Shown piece after piece: positions 34,478 through 46,093 of a DNA stretch of 64,000 nucleotides. The stretch comes from Cinnamomum chago (taxonomy: Eukaryota > Streptophyta > Magnoliopsida > Laurales > Lauraceae). Location: positions 77,775,501 through 77,839,500 of the forward strand of contig CP142452.1 of assembly GCA_038049695.1 (NCBI GenBank), given 5' to 3'. The position numbers and the translations under genes were made by a program. How positions within the stretch are numbered: position 1 is the first letter of the stretch; every line of letters starts with the position of its first letter. The notes under the pieces were generated by a model, which ran no database searches, had not been told where the DNA came from, and worked only from the letters and a program-made list of their open reading frames with translations.

Positions 34478-36721
34478 GTGAAACTTACCCTTCAGGTACG
34501 CCCAAAACTCCCCCCCCCCCTTGAAAAAATGCGGCCTCCTCCACCACAGCCACCTCCTTCAGCTCCTCTGTCAGTCCCACCACCCCCTCCCCAGCCACCT
34601 CCACCCCCTCCCCAGTTTCCTCCTTCAGCTCCCCTGTTTCCCTCACCTCCCAGCCAACCTCCGCCAGCTCCCCTGCAATCCCATTTAGCTCCATGTCTTC
34701 CTCTTTCAGCTCCCCCTTTACTATCTCCTGCCCAAACCTTTTCTCTCCCACCATGGTATAGCCATCACTCCACTACTCAGCCAGCCCAGCCTCTTCCCAG
34801 CAACTCTGCAATCCCCTCTTTATCTTCCCATCACTTCCCCCCCCCCCCTCCCTAATCAGGCTTCAAAAACCCCCTCACAACCTTCTCCCAGTTTAACAAT
34901 CCCCTAGCAAAATACCTTTGTTCCTCATCCATCCCCCCTCCCTCGCCACCCCCCAATCTCCCCTCTTGTTTTCCCCTCAACAGCTCCCCCTCTTTCCTTA
35001 CCCCATTCTTCCTTTGCCAACCTCTTCCACCCCCCTTCCCCCCATCTGTAATCCAGTCATCCTTCCTCCAACATCCTGGATAATTGGTAAACCAGCTCTT
35101 CAAATCCCCCAGGCCATGCTTTCCTCTAGCAAGGAGTCCTTCTCATTTGCTGCCATTGGAAGATTCGTAGGAAAACGTCCATCTCTTGAATGGGTTGAAG
35201 AGCACTCAAAATCCTGGATCTCTCTAGGCCCTGTATGGTCTCCCTTACCATCAAAGGCCACTTTATTTTCAGATTCAACTCTCTAGCTGACAAATCTCAC
35301 ATCCCGAGCCTCTCCCCTCTTCGAATGGATAGGAAAAAGCTTTTCCTTCAATCTTGGTCACCTGGGCAGGATGAAGGAGACTGGCCCTCCCTAGCCCCAG
35401 TCTGGATAAGACTCAAAGGCCTCCCCTACCATTGCTGGAGTCAGAACATCATCCTCTCCCTAGCAAGCACAATAGGTCAGCCCCTGCAACTTGATGCCAT
35501 TACCATGACTCAAAGAATCCTCACCTTCGCCAGGATCCAAATCCTTCTAGACCTCTCCAAACCTAAACCCTCCTCCATCTTAGTAGACCTTCAGGGCGAG
35601 CAAGAGATAGAACTCACAGTGGACTACGAATCTAACCCCTGCCCCTTCTGCCTCTCAGTTAGACACAAAAACCTTTCCTGCCCCTTAAATCCCAAACCAG
35701 CTCCCATCCAGTCTTCTCCTTCTTCTCTTCATGAGAAACATCCCTCCTCCCCTGCCATACCTCTCGTCCAACCAGCCCTCACCTCCACATCTCTTACCTT
35801 CTCAGGCAACCCTCCCTTGCTTCCTCTTCCTGAACTCTATCCAGCTATCCCTCTTACCCAATCAAATCCCAATCAAGCCGGTACCACAGAAACCACCAAC
35901 CTCCACCTCCCTCACCACCCAACCTCCCCTACCAGCCAGCTTCAATCCACCCCTCAAAGCCAGTTAGCTGCCTCTGAATAAAAAAACCTCAAGGCAAAAA
36001 ACCCCTCCCTCAATTATCTCCCTTACGATGTAGTCTTTGAGATCCTTGTTAAAATCCCAGTCCCAGTAGTTGATACTTCCAATCCCTTCTCTATTCTGGA
36101 AAACTACTCCCTCATAGACCCAGTCTCCAATCCCAGCCAATATGGCAGGAACCTCCAAAAAATCTTAGAGGGCTCCTCCTCCTCCTCCAGCCTAGAAACC
36201 AACTCCCCAGACCATCCTCCAGGTTTCCACCATCCGTCAGGTACGCCCAAATCCAAGTCTCTTCACCTAGGTGACCACCTCCCAGACCAGCCAACTCTTT
36301 CCACTGAGCCTACCTCCCAAAACCAGTTAACCACCCCCAACCTCAATCCCCCTTACCTCATTCAAAAACCCCCCCTTTCTCTGCCAGCAACTTCAGCTCA
36401 GTCAGCTCCCCCCCATCCTCTGCCACTCTCCCAGACCAGCCAACTCTTGCCACCGATCCCACACTCCACAGCCAGCTATCCACCCCAAATCCCCCTCCCT
36501 CTTGCCTCATTCTTAAGCCCCCTCAAACTTTGCCCCCACCCTCTCAAGCAACCTCAGATCAGGCAGCTCCTCCCCCAAACTCAGCCATTCTCCCTTATGC
36601 CATAGACAGGAAGAAAGTAGCCACCACTCATTCCAGCAAGGGGAATCAGCACCCTGAAGCCTCATGCTCCGGCCCCATCACTAGAAGGTCTAGAAGTAGG
36701 AATCTCAAACTCTTCCAATGA
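34478..36721 (+). pseudogene. LINE ORF1 (Pro-rich, DUF4283-like, zinc finger), frame-disrupted
   Basis: The first part (34478-34855) is almost pure Pro/Ser/Gln-rich low-complexity sequence with poly-C runs at about 34511 and 34840. A DUF4283-like nucleic-acid-binding domain follows (SFAAIGRFVGKRPSLEWVEE; then, in another frame from about 35240, MDRKKLFLQSWSPGQDEGDW and PVWIRLKGLPYHCWS). Next is a Cys/His finger (PCPFCLSVRHKNLSCP, about 35640). A Pro-rich tail ends in a basic segment RRSRSRNLKLFQ at 36721. Frames 2, 1, 3 and 2 are used in turn, so at least three frame changes separate the parts. In L1-type elements ORF1 protein binds the element RNA. The last codons overlap the ORF2 start as ATGA at 36718-36721. 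Confidence 0.75.
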
Positions 36722-39700
36722 TTAAAGTCCTTTCCTGGAACTGCAGGGGAATTGCCAACTCCCCCACCAAAAGAATGCTGGCAAACCTGATTCAAGCTCA
36801 CTCTCCTGACATCATCTTCATCTCTGAACCTATGACCCCCTTGTCCTCCTCTCTCTCCCTTCATTTCAGTCATCTTGGCTTTGACATTTTCTTCTCCAAT
36901 GTCCCTCAATCAGGCCACCCTAATCTCTGGTGTTTTTTCAAATCCTCTCACCATCTCTCAATCTCTCTCTCAGACTCCTCCCCCCAGCACCTCTCTTTGC
37001 TGCTAACCAACCCAACCACAGGCCCTTATTCCCTCATAACAGGAATTTATGGCTCCACCAACCATACCAAAAGGAGGGAATTATGGCAAGCCCTGATTAA
37101 TTCCTCCTCTACCAACCTTCCCTGGTGTGTAATTGGAGACTTCAATGCTACCCTCTCCCATGACGAAAAACTCAGCATTCGCCAATCCAGCCCCTCATCC
37201 TTGATAGATTTCCAAACTGCAATTATGCAAGCAGGCCTGCAGGACATCAACTTCTCTGGGAACAAATACACCTGGTCCAACAATAGGAGGGGCCTCTCCT
37301 ATGTTGTAGCAAGACTAGACAGAGCCTTAGTAAACCACCTCTGGTTGGCCACCTTCTCAGACCCTTTAGTCCAGTACCTAGCTAGAGTTTCCTCAGATCA
37401 TAACCCAATCCTCCTGTGCCATAACAAGCCCAACCCTACCCCAAATGCCCCTTTCAAGTTTGAAAATAAGTGGCTCCTCCACCCTACCTTCCAAGATGTG
37501 GTTAAAAACAGCTGGGAAGCCTACCCTGAACCAACCGGAAATCCCCAATATATTCTAGCCCAAAAACTCAAATCCTTGAAGCAGTCCCTCAAGCTTTGGA
37601 GCAGATCCACCTTTGGTAGTATTCACCAGAACATTTCAAAAGCAGAGACCCAGGTCAATCTTCTCCAAACTCTTCACGACTCAGGTCCTTCAGATGCTCT
37701 TAGAGAGGACCTCTTCAAGGCAAAGTTAGCTCTTCATGAAGCCCTCAAAGCCCAGGAAATTCACTGGAAGCAGAGATCCAGGATTTCTTGGCTGAAAGAG
37801 GGAGACTCCAACACAAACTTCTTCCACCAATCTGCAAAGGCCAGAAGCTCCAACAATAAAATCCATCAGATCTCTATCGCAGGTCACATCAGTGAAGACC
37901 CAACCTCTATCCAAGCAGCAGCTGTTGATTTCTTCTCCAACCTCTTTCAGTCTTCCCAAGCCTCCCCTTGTCCCCAGCTCTTCCAGATTGACAGCCCAAA
38001 ACTATCAACTGCTGACAATTTATCCCTTTCCTGCATGCCTTCTGATGCAGAGATCAAAGAAGCTGTTTTTTCCCTCAAGCACAATAACTCCCCAGGCCCA
38101 GATGGCTTCAATGGCTTCTTTTGTACTTCATCTTGGCAAATCATTGGGCTCTCTGTTACCCAGGCAGTTCAAGATTTTTTCCGCTCCAAAAAAATCCTCA
38201 AAGCCTCCAATGCTTACTTCCTAGCCCTCATCCCCAAAACCTCTTCCCCTTCCACCTTTGCTGAATTCAGACCCATTAGCCTCCTCAACTTCTCCTACAA
38301 AATTATCTCCAAAATTCTAGCCACCAGACTTTCTAAAATTCTCCCTAACCTCATATCCCCTCACCAAATAGCTTTCATCAAAGGAAGAAACACCACCCAG
38401 CATACTGCCATGGCCCACGAGCTCTTCCAGAAGCTCAACTCCAAATTCAAGAAAGGTGCTTTCTGCCTCAAGCTGGACATATCAAAAGCTTTTGATAAAT
38501 TGGAATGGCCTTTTCTATTTGCTGCTCTAAAATTTTTTAACTTCTCAGAGGACTGGATCACAATGATTCAAGAATGTGTCTGCACTCCAAAAGGCTCTGT
38601 CCTCATTAACCGTCTCCCCCATGGTTTTTTTGGCTCCTCCTGTGGCCTTAGACAAGGAGACCCCCTATCCCCTTACCTTTTCATTATTGCTGAAGAGATC
38701 CTGAGTCTCCACCTCCTTAACCTTCAATCCAAAAAGATCATTCACCCCCTTTCTACTATCCCAGCCACTCCCTGTCACCTTCTCTATGCTGACGACATCC
38801 TAATCCTCATGAAAGGGAATTCCTATAGTGTCAGAGCCTTACAGGACCTTCTCAAGCTCTACCAAGCAGCCTCAGGCCAGTTCTTCAACCTCCACAAGAG
38901 TCTCCTCAAATTTGGCAAATGCGGTTGAAGAAGAAAACGCAAAATCAGCTCCACTCTAGGCATTCAAGAGTCCTCGGCGCAGCTAATCTACTTGGGCATC
39001 CCCATCGTGTTTGGCACCCCAAAAAAGTTGCACTTCCTTCCCCTCCTAGACAGAGTCAACAAGAGACTCCAGTCCTGGAAAGCAAAATTTCTTTCTTTTG
39101 CAGGTCGTCTTATTCTCATCAGACATGTGCTTTCCAGCATGGCCATACACCTTGCAGCTACCTTGCCTCTTCCTCTCTCTACTTGCAGCGCACTTGAGAA
39201 AGCTATGAGACACTTCCTCTGGTCAGGGAACTCTAATTCTTCCAAATTCAATTATGTAAGTTGGGACACTATTTCCCTTCCCAAGAAGGAAGGTGGGCTG
39301 GGTATTAGAAGGATCTCAGAGATCAATGCTGCCTCTTTCATTAAGCTTGGCTGGCAGGCTTCAACTGGAAGCTCTCTCTGGTCCTCTTGGTTTAAAACCA
39401 GGTATTTCAAGCAGAATCCCATCTGGAGCTCAGTCAACACCATCCACGGCTCCTGCATCTGGAAAAAAATCAGGAACCTGGCCTCCCATATCCAGCATGG
39501 CAGTTCATGGATTTTTGGTAATGGTCAGGAAATTGATGTCTGGAATGATCAGTGGGCAGGGGCAGATCCCATTTCAATCAGATTCCCTAACTACCATTTC
39601 CCCCAGAACCAACGCCTTTCTTCTCTGATCCAAGCAGGCAGATGGTCCATCCCCTCACATTTGCCTCCAGACATCCATAGATACCTTGCAGACTCTATCA

Positions 39701-40329
39701 ACTCCATCCCCCCAGCTCACCAAACCAAGGATTCTCTCAGATGGAAGGATTCCACAGATGGACACCTCACTATGAAAGCAGCTTGGAACCTCATTCGTTC
39801 AAGAGCTCCCACTCTTGTCTGGCCCCCTTACATCTGGAATGCCATCTGCCTTCCCAAAGTCAGCTGCTTCGGGTGGCGTCTCTTGCACAATAAGACTCCA
39901 ACAGAATCTCGCCTGCAGAGACTGGGGTTTTCTTTAGCTTCTAGATGCAATATCTGCTGCAAAGATGAGGACTCCTCCAGCCACCTCTTCTTCACCTGCG
40001 ATCAAGCAAAAGCTCTTTGGTCCTGGCTCTGCCACTCAGCCAACATAGCCATTCCAAATTCCTTCTCAGCCTCCTTTCTCTAGGCAGCTCTCACAAGAGG
40101 AAACGACCAAGCGGGGAAAATCCACATGGCAACCATCATTTTAAACGTCATCTATTTTCTATGGAAAGCTAGGAACTTTGCTACCTTTGAGGGCAAGAAG
40201 CTTCCTTTCTCTTTGATCCAGCAGCAGCTCCAGGAATTCCTTTCCTTCTCTCTGGGGAAAATCTCCAAGCCTTTCTGTAGTTTTCAGCTCAGATCACTTC
40301 TCCTCTTCCTCAAAATTCCTGCTGGGTGA
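36718..40329 (+). pseudogene. LINE ORF2: endonuclease - reverse transcriptase - zf-RVT
   Basis: The frame is continuous over about 1,203 codons, with one in-frame TGA at 38926 and one TAG at 40081, and no frameshift. Apurinic-type endonuclease motifs: LSWNCRGIAN at the start, FISEPM, VIGDFNATLS (about residue 138), SSDHNPILL (about 226). Reverse transcriptase: FRPISLLNFSYKIISKILA, then GLRQGDPLSPYLF and the catalytic LLYADDILIL (about residue 690). Downstream, after the TGA, is LGIPIVFGTPKK and a zf-RVT-type region (VWPPYIWNAICLPKVSCFGW ... CNICCKDEDSSSHLFFTC). Such proteins nick target DNA and prime reverse transcription from it. Apart from the two stops all landmark motifs are present. LINE-derived, not a host gene. 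Confidence 0.92.
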
Positions 40330-40905
40330 CTCTCCCTCTCAAGCCTCTCCCCGATCTGCTCCTCCGCTAGCAGCATATTCCTCAAGCCATCTCCTCAAGC
40401 AGTCTCCCCTTCAGGGCTCTGTAGCTCGGCGTCTCTCGGGCAAGCTATCCCCAGTTTGCCCCTCGCCTGTGATGTTTCTCCACCTTTCCTCCGGGCTCCA
40501 TCAGGGCTCCCTCTCCGGCAGCTTCCTCCTTCAGCAGCCCCTGCAGCTTCCAGCTTCCCTCGCTTCCTCCGACCAAGGTTCCAAAGCAGGGTCGCCAGCA
40601 CCCCTTTTCAGCTCTGTTTCCTGGTGAAAGCCCCTCTGTTCCAGCTGAAAGCTTCTCCTCTTGGCGCTCCTCTGGTTCAGTCCGTCAACCTCGGCGCTTT
40701 TTCCTCTCGGTCGTCCGTTCCGGCGCTTTCTTCTTCCTAATTCGGCATCTTTTCTCCCCTTGAATCGTTGCCCTACCTGGGTTTTCTATTCTTGTGTTTT
40801 AGTGTTTTTTCCCTTTCCTAGCTATGAGCTTCTTTTGAGGGTCCTATGACCCATGTAAATCCTCTTTCTTTTTTCTAATATACTTACCCTTAAAAGCAAA
40901 AAAAA
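40330..40905 (+). other. LINE 3' untranslated region and A-rich tail
   Basis: CT-rich sequence after ORF2, ending with CCCATGTAAATCCTC, TATACTTACCC and an A-rich tail that abuts the 18-bp target duplication. Frames read here in either direction (for example 40395-40601 minus) are compositional and not supported. Confidence 0.7.
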
Positions 40906-40923
40906 AGAGAAAGAGGAGGAATG

Positions 40924-41788
40924 TTTTCTGTAAGCATGGCTCCCATTACTTTTAATTTTCTTCTGTTGGTCTTGGCATAGCCCAAAGACTTTTTGCCTAG
41001 ATTATTAGCTTCAAGTGGCAGGCACTATAACATTCATAGGGGTGCATAAAAGGTATCATTTTCCATTTTTGAGCACTCACGGACTCGCACAATATTGTAC
41101 CTCCTCGGCTCCATCTGCTCGGACTAATAAGAAATTTTGGATCTAACTTCGCTAAGTGCATTAGATCTAATAAACATTTTCAATTGCCTAATCTGAAAGT
41201 ATGAAAATTGCGAAACAAAGCTGAACATGGCAAATGACTATAAAAATAAAAATGAAGATCTATCTTTCAGATATATGTGATTAAGGGGTGATAGGAAAGA
41301 AATCCCTACCTATCAGTCATTACCCTTGTAAATCAGATCCTAAAAAGTCAGGCTCTAATCTAAACTTTGTGCCCAGCCCTGATCAGATGAATATAGAAAT
41401 GCCCGAATTGGAACCTGAGCGGATCGAGCTTAAAATTTCACAACCCCAAACAAGGTCCATCTTCTAAGTCTATATCTATAGGTCCTAGAAAAGGGACCTA
41501 AACTCAGAGCCTGAACTGAATTAATATGGTGGGGTCCTAGTCCATAAAAAAAATCTAACCGGAACAAACCTCATGATTAAATAAAGCCAGACCCATTGTG
41601 ACATGTCTATCTGAAAAGTCTTAGAAATGGGCCTGTACTTGGAACCGGACCTCAATAAATAAAGTAGGGTCATGGCCCAACTGTTCATTGATCTGGACTT
41701 ATTCAATAAAGTGGACCCCATGACGATGGCATACGCACCAAAAACCTCTCAACTGTAAAATTAATCCTAGTCAACTAATTATTCGTGG

Positions 41789-41826
<38 letters not shown>

Positions 41827-42005
41827 TTTGAATGTGATGGCTTCCCACTTTTTTTTTTCTCTAACTCCACATTCATTGATTTAAAGTGATGAATGTTAAT
41901 TTCCGGTCCATCAGGAAATACTGCATCTGAAGCCACAGTACTAATTGGGCCATCATTTTATCAAACTAACAAAAGAGGTTATGCCTAGCCCAGGGTAACA
42001 ATCAC
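40924..42005. other. Intergenic DNA with a (TA)n tract
   Basis: No gene recognised. A (TA)n microsatellite lies at about 41791-41822. Between 41330 and 41740 there are repeated phrases such as AAGGGACCTAAACTC and GGGGTCCTAGTCC that may belong to a decayed, unidentified repeat. Confidence 0.45.
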
Positions 42006-44015
42006 CGATGTGCTACAATGCACGCTTGCCGATGGAGAAAGGTTGAGTCTGGTTTTTTTCTTTTTTGTGTGTGTGGCTTCAAATATTTTTATAAATCGTG
42101 ATGTAAATGGATTGAAACACTATGATAGACCCCATCTATTAAAAATCACAATCATTAAGGCAAACATCCTTGCTATTTATGGAATACCTCAAATTCTCAC
42201 CTCATTCCGGGTTATTTTTATGGTCAAATTCATTCTCTGATAAAAAAAAATACAAAATACTGAAGTTTTCCTTTTTTTTTTTTTTGTGATTTGGACTCTC
42301 CATCATGTCTTTTGTCTATTAAGAAACTCTCAATATCATCATATTTCTATCAAGCAATAGCATTTGAGTGTTAATGGGTCCCAGTGTCTATAAGTGACAC
42401 TAATCTAAGGAATTTCAAGTATTTTTGTTTCTTCTGATTATATGATTTTTTTTTCTTTTTTTTAGAATGTAAAATGCCGATTTCTGCGTTGTCTGGTTTA
42501 TTTAATCCTTAGTCTTTTTTATTTAATCCACTCTCAGTTCTGGGTTGTCTGCTTTCCTTTTTATCTATTGATTTTGATTGTACACTTTTTTTTAGGAATG
42601 CGAAACTAATGGTAAAAAGAATTTCCAATAATATTGGTCTATCTAAGTAAAGAATTAAGCTCATTCTTATTATCATCATTTTCTACTTTCTCCAATATAA
42701 TTCTATTTCTCTATGTCAACAAGAGAACTTTCATTTTTTTTCCATTCATTTACTTTTAAGCTCATTGTATTTGTTTAGATCAACTTTAATAAATTTTTTT
42801 TCTTTGTGTCTCTTTTTAGTACCGTCTCATATCTCATTTGAATGCTTATTTTAGATTAGTGTTCAACTCATTTTAAATTGTGAGCACCTTAAGATAATTG
42901 GTGCAATTATTAAACATTTCAATTTTGAGAGGTAAACATTTTTTAATTCATTTAGTCTTAAGGTGCAATTATTAAACATTTCAATTTGAGAGGTAAACAT
43001 TTTTTAATTCATTTACTTTTAAGTTCATCATATTTTATTTGAGCAATTTTAGTTATGTCATTTTAATATGATTTATACAAAAGAATCATCATTTTAAAAT
43101 TTCTATAGATTTGCAATATTTTTATGGTTTGCATTTGTATGGTTTTCATAGATTGTGAGTTTCTTTTTTCCCCCTTTTTTGTTTCAACTTTTGGGTATTG
43201 GGTTTTTCTTGGTTTTTTTTCTTCTTTTGAATAACTTTTTATCATGAGACTTTCTGTGAGTTCTCATTTTTCTGTTCTATTTTTTAAATCTTTTTAATGC
43301 TTATCATTATGAGTTAATTATTTATTTTACTTCCATTGTGTTCTTTAAGTTCTCTTTGTGAAATCTTTTTATGGATTTTTCTTATTTCTTTTGTGGCTTT
43401 AGATTTCCATTTTTGAGTATTAGATTATCATAAGTTGGGTTGGTTATTCTAAATTTCTTTTATCATTGTATTGTCTATGAATCTTTGTTTATATATATTT
43501 TTATAGCCTTTTTAATAAAATTTATTTCGTTTTATTTTGTATTTCTTATATTATAATTTCACACTTGTGATGGGTTTTTATTTTTATTTTTTATGATGGT
43601 TTTTCATGAATTTGTGGGTTCTTTTGTCTTTGCACCTCTGTGTTCCATTTTTTAATTTTTTTTCTCATGAGTGTTTGATTCTATTAATTGTTTATATTAT
43701 TGAGTTGATTATGGATTTTCATTTCTATGTTTTATTTCTGTGTGTCTTTCATATTTCATTGGATTTGATTTATAGTTTATATTGTTTGTTTGTTTTGATT
43801 TCGTTTTTTAGTTTTCTTTATCATTAATCTTCAATTTTCATGGGCTTGTGTTTTTTTTTAAAATTATATGGTATTCGGTATTGAATTCTTATGGACTTTT
43901 TTTTTTCTTCCCTCTCTCAGACTAAAACCTTTTGCATTTAATTTTAAAGAAACTGATCATAATTTTTTTTTATAAATTTTAATATTATAATTATAGCACG
44001 GGCGTGTTTTTCTAG
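42006..44015 (+). mobile_element. Helitron-like element, copy C (duplicate of copy A)
   Basis: Closely similar to 14382-16402, including the internal ~61-bp tandem duplication (about 42890-43015). Its 3' end retains CTAG followed by T at 44012-44016 but has lost the left arm of the terminal hairpin, whereas copy A keeps the hairpin but has CGAG. The 5' portion present in copies A and B is absent because the segmental duplication starts inside the element at 42006. Confidence 0.55.
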
Positions 44016-45184
44016 TTTATAAGACTACAACTACAACAAATTAACTAGGAAACTCAATCATACCAAAGTAGTAAACCTAATCCTTATCACATCTTAACTC
44101 TATCTCAAAATTACTCAATCTTAATGTTGGAAATTTACTCCCAAAAGTAAATATTAATCCATTGACCCAATTACAAATAAACCCAACTATTTTTCAATAT
44201 TCTCAACAGGTTGTAGATTAGCCATCTATTAAATCTCAGCTACAGCAGACATTCTTCATGATGCATTTAGAAGCCCTGGTACCAACAAATGAAATAAAAA
44301 GTAGCTTTGATATCAACTGACATAACCCTAATCACCAAGAAGACACAAAGGTTTAGAGGATGATATGATGATAGCTTCATGCCTATGGACTCTTGCTTCC
44401 TGAGCCCTTCATACAGCTTTCATACAAAAGTGAAATGGAAGCGGAAACATGACGCATGCAACAATCACACCAATTCCTAGTCTAAAATTCTCTCCTTCTC
44501 ACACCAACAATCATAGAGGCCTGTGGATTTTAATGGATTGGTGCATTGATTTGAGTTTGCATTTCTTTAGCCAGGTTTTCTTGTTTTGGCCATAGTTTTT
44601 TCAGCCCTCTTTTCCTCCTTTCTTTTAGCATGATGCAGGCTGCCATATCCCTCAATTTTAACTTAGTAACTTTGAAAAGTTAATACTTACAAGTTATAAT
44701 TGATTTTCTGATTTGGTGGACTCTCACGTGGGCCATGTCCAAGGGGTGCACTGTTTAATTCCTCAAATCTAAGGGTTAAAATAGATGGTCAAAATAAAAA
44801 AAATAATCATGGGACAGCTAATTAGCATTATCTTGCTAGAAATGTAATGTGGCAAAGGTTTTTGATGTCTAAACTCTAATCCCCAACCCCATCTTTTAGT
44901 TCTTGGATCTATCTGAAAGCCATGTGTCATCAAATGGAGGCCAGTTGCAATCACCACTGTAATTGCCCTACTTTATACTATCCAGCATTGATCTGATGAG
45001 TTCGTGGTCGATTCGGGATCAACTTATGCAGCAAACATTCCCTCTAATATGGATTAAATTGTAGCAAAAAAGTTTGGAACATGAAGTCCGTGGTCAGGAT
45101 TGATGTTGTAACCCTTGAGATTTTATTTATTGTATGGAATTTCCAGAATGATCAATCTAGCTTAACATGTTTTCTATTCTCTAG
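44016..45184. other. Upstream/intron DNA of RIBA3 pseudogene copy 2
   Basis: Homologous to 16403-17544 with scattered substitutions and a 26-bp difference near 44948 (extra GCAATCACCACTGTAATTGC). No RIBA3 N-terminal exon or transit peptide is visible, as in copy 1. Confidence 0.5.
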
Positions 45185-45256
45185 CTTGTGCTTGCTGTAG
45201 ATGATGAAAATGGTGATGATGAATCTGATCATGGCAGCATCTTTTGCTAGTCCTAA

Positions 45257-45689
45257 CTTGGGAAGGGGGGGAAAATGGGGGGGAGGAAAAAAAGGGGGGA
45301 AAGTGGAGGGAAAGTGCTTTTGGGGGGTGTTTGGGAAGGGGGGAGGGAAAATGGGGGGGAGGAAAATAGAGGGAAAAAAAGTGCTTTTTGCCTCAAAAAT
45401 TTTCCCCCCAAAACAAGGGGGAAAATGAGGGGAAAGTGGGGAGAGAGGGGAGAAATGACTAAAATGCCCTCCTCCCTTTATTTGAATTTTTTTCAAGAAC
45501 AAGGGTAAAATAGTCTTTTTTAATGTACTTCACTAAAAACAAAATTATACTTTTTCACTTTCCTTCCCCCTACTTTTTTACTTCCCAAACAAGAGGAGGG
45601 AAAATTAATTTTTCCTCCCCTCCCCTTCATTTTCCTTCCCCCTCAAATTTTCCCTCCCCTCCCCTCCCTTCCTCCCTTCCCAAACGGAC
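45257..45689. mobile_element. MITE-like element, 433 bp, inserted in a RIBA3 exon
   Basis: Copy 1 reads straight through AGTCCTAAGGC at the matching point (about 17590), so the borders are exact. Target duplication CCTAA lies at 45252-45256 and 45690-45694. The left arm is G-rich (CTTGGGAAGGGGGGG) and the right arm C-rich (CCCTTCCCAAACGGAC). The GTTTGGGAAGGGGGG motif recurs internally near 45328, hinting at a partial internal duplication. Related to 826-1241. No genes; Gly/Lys-rich frames are compositional. Confidence 0.85.
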
Positions 45690-46093
45690 CCTAAGGCTTT
45701 GGCATTTATGATGAGGCATGGTTCTGGAATTATCTCTGTTGGGATGGAGGAAGAGGATCTGGAAAGGCTGATGCTACCATTGATGTCAACTGGCAGTGAG
45801 AATGAGGGCCCATCTGCAGCAGCTTATACAGTGACAGTGGTATGAATTTCGGTTTATTTTGTTCGGAGCACTAGTGCCAAGTTCAGCCAGAGATAGCACA
45901 TACCAATTTCTGTTTATTTTGTTTATGCCATTTGAAAAATTGACTTGAAAGTCTACACACAGACTGATTGTGTCGTATAAATTGAACTAAAGGTTGATCG
46001 ATGGATAGGATGTTCATTTGTGAACAGTTTGCCACCCAAAAATCACCCTCATTAGATGATCATTCATCATAGCTGTCTAGTCAAGTGCCTGCA

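Larger units (their letters stand above)
34434..40905 (+). mobile_element. L1-type LINE, near full length, 6.5 kb
   Basis: The element is flanked by an 18-bp target duplication AGAGAAAGAGGAGGAATG at 34416-34433 and 40906-40923 and ends in an A-rich tail (AAAAGCAAAAAAAA). It carries a Pro-rich ORF1 with a DUF4283-like domain and Cys-rich finger, then ORF2 with endonuclease, reverse transcriptase and zf-RVT domains. The coding strand is strongly C-rich. The exact, long target duplication means a fairly recent insertion. ORF1 changes frame several times, while ORF2 has only two in-frame stops. The 5' leader is just 44 bp, so slight 5' truncation is possible. Confidence 0.93.

Noticed and set aside
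34478-34855. Proline-rich extensin-like protein
   Set aside because: It lies at the start of a LINE with target duplications, has no signal peptide or SPPPP-Tyr pattern, and leads into the DUF4283-like ORF1 domain.
36530-36721. Independent small gene before ORF2
   Set aside because: It is the C-terminal part of LINE ORF1, ending in the usual basic segment next to the ORF2 start.
45201-45428. 75-codon frame fusing RIBA3-like residues to a Gly/Lys-rich tail
   Set aside because: It is a chimera of a pseudogene exon and an inserted MITE, as shown by the empty site in copy 1.
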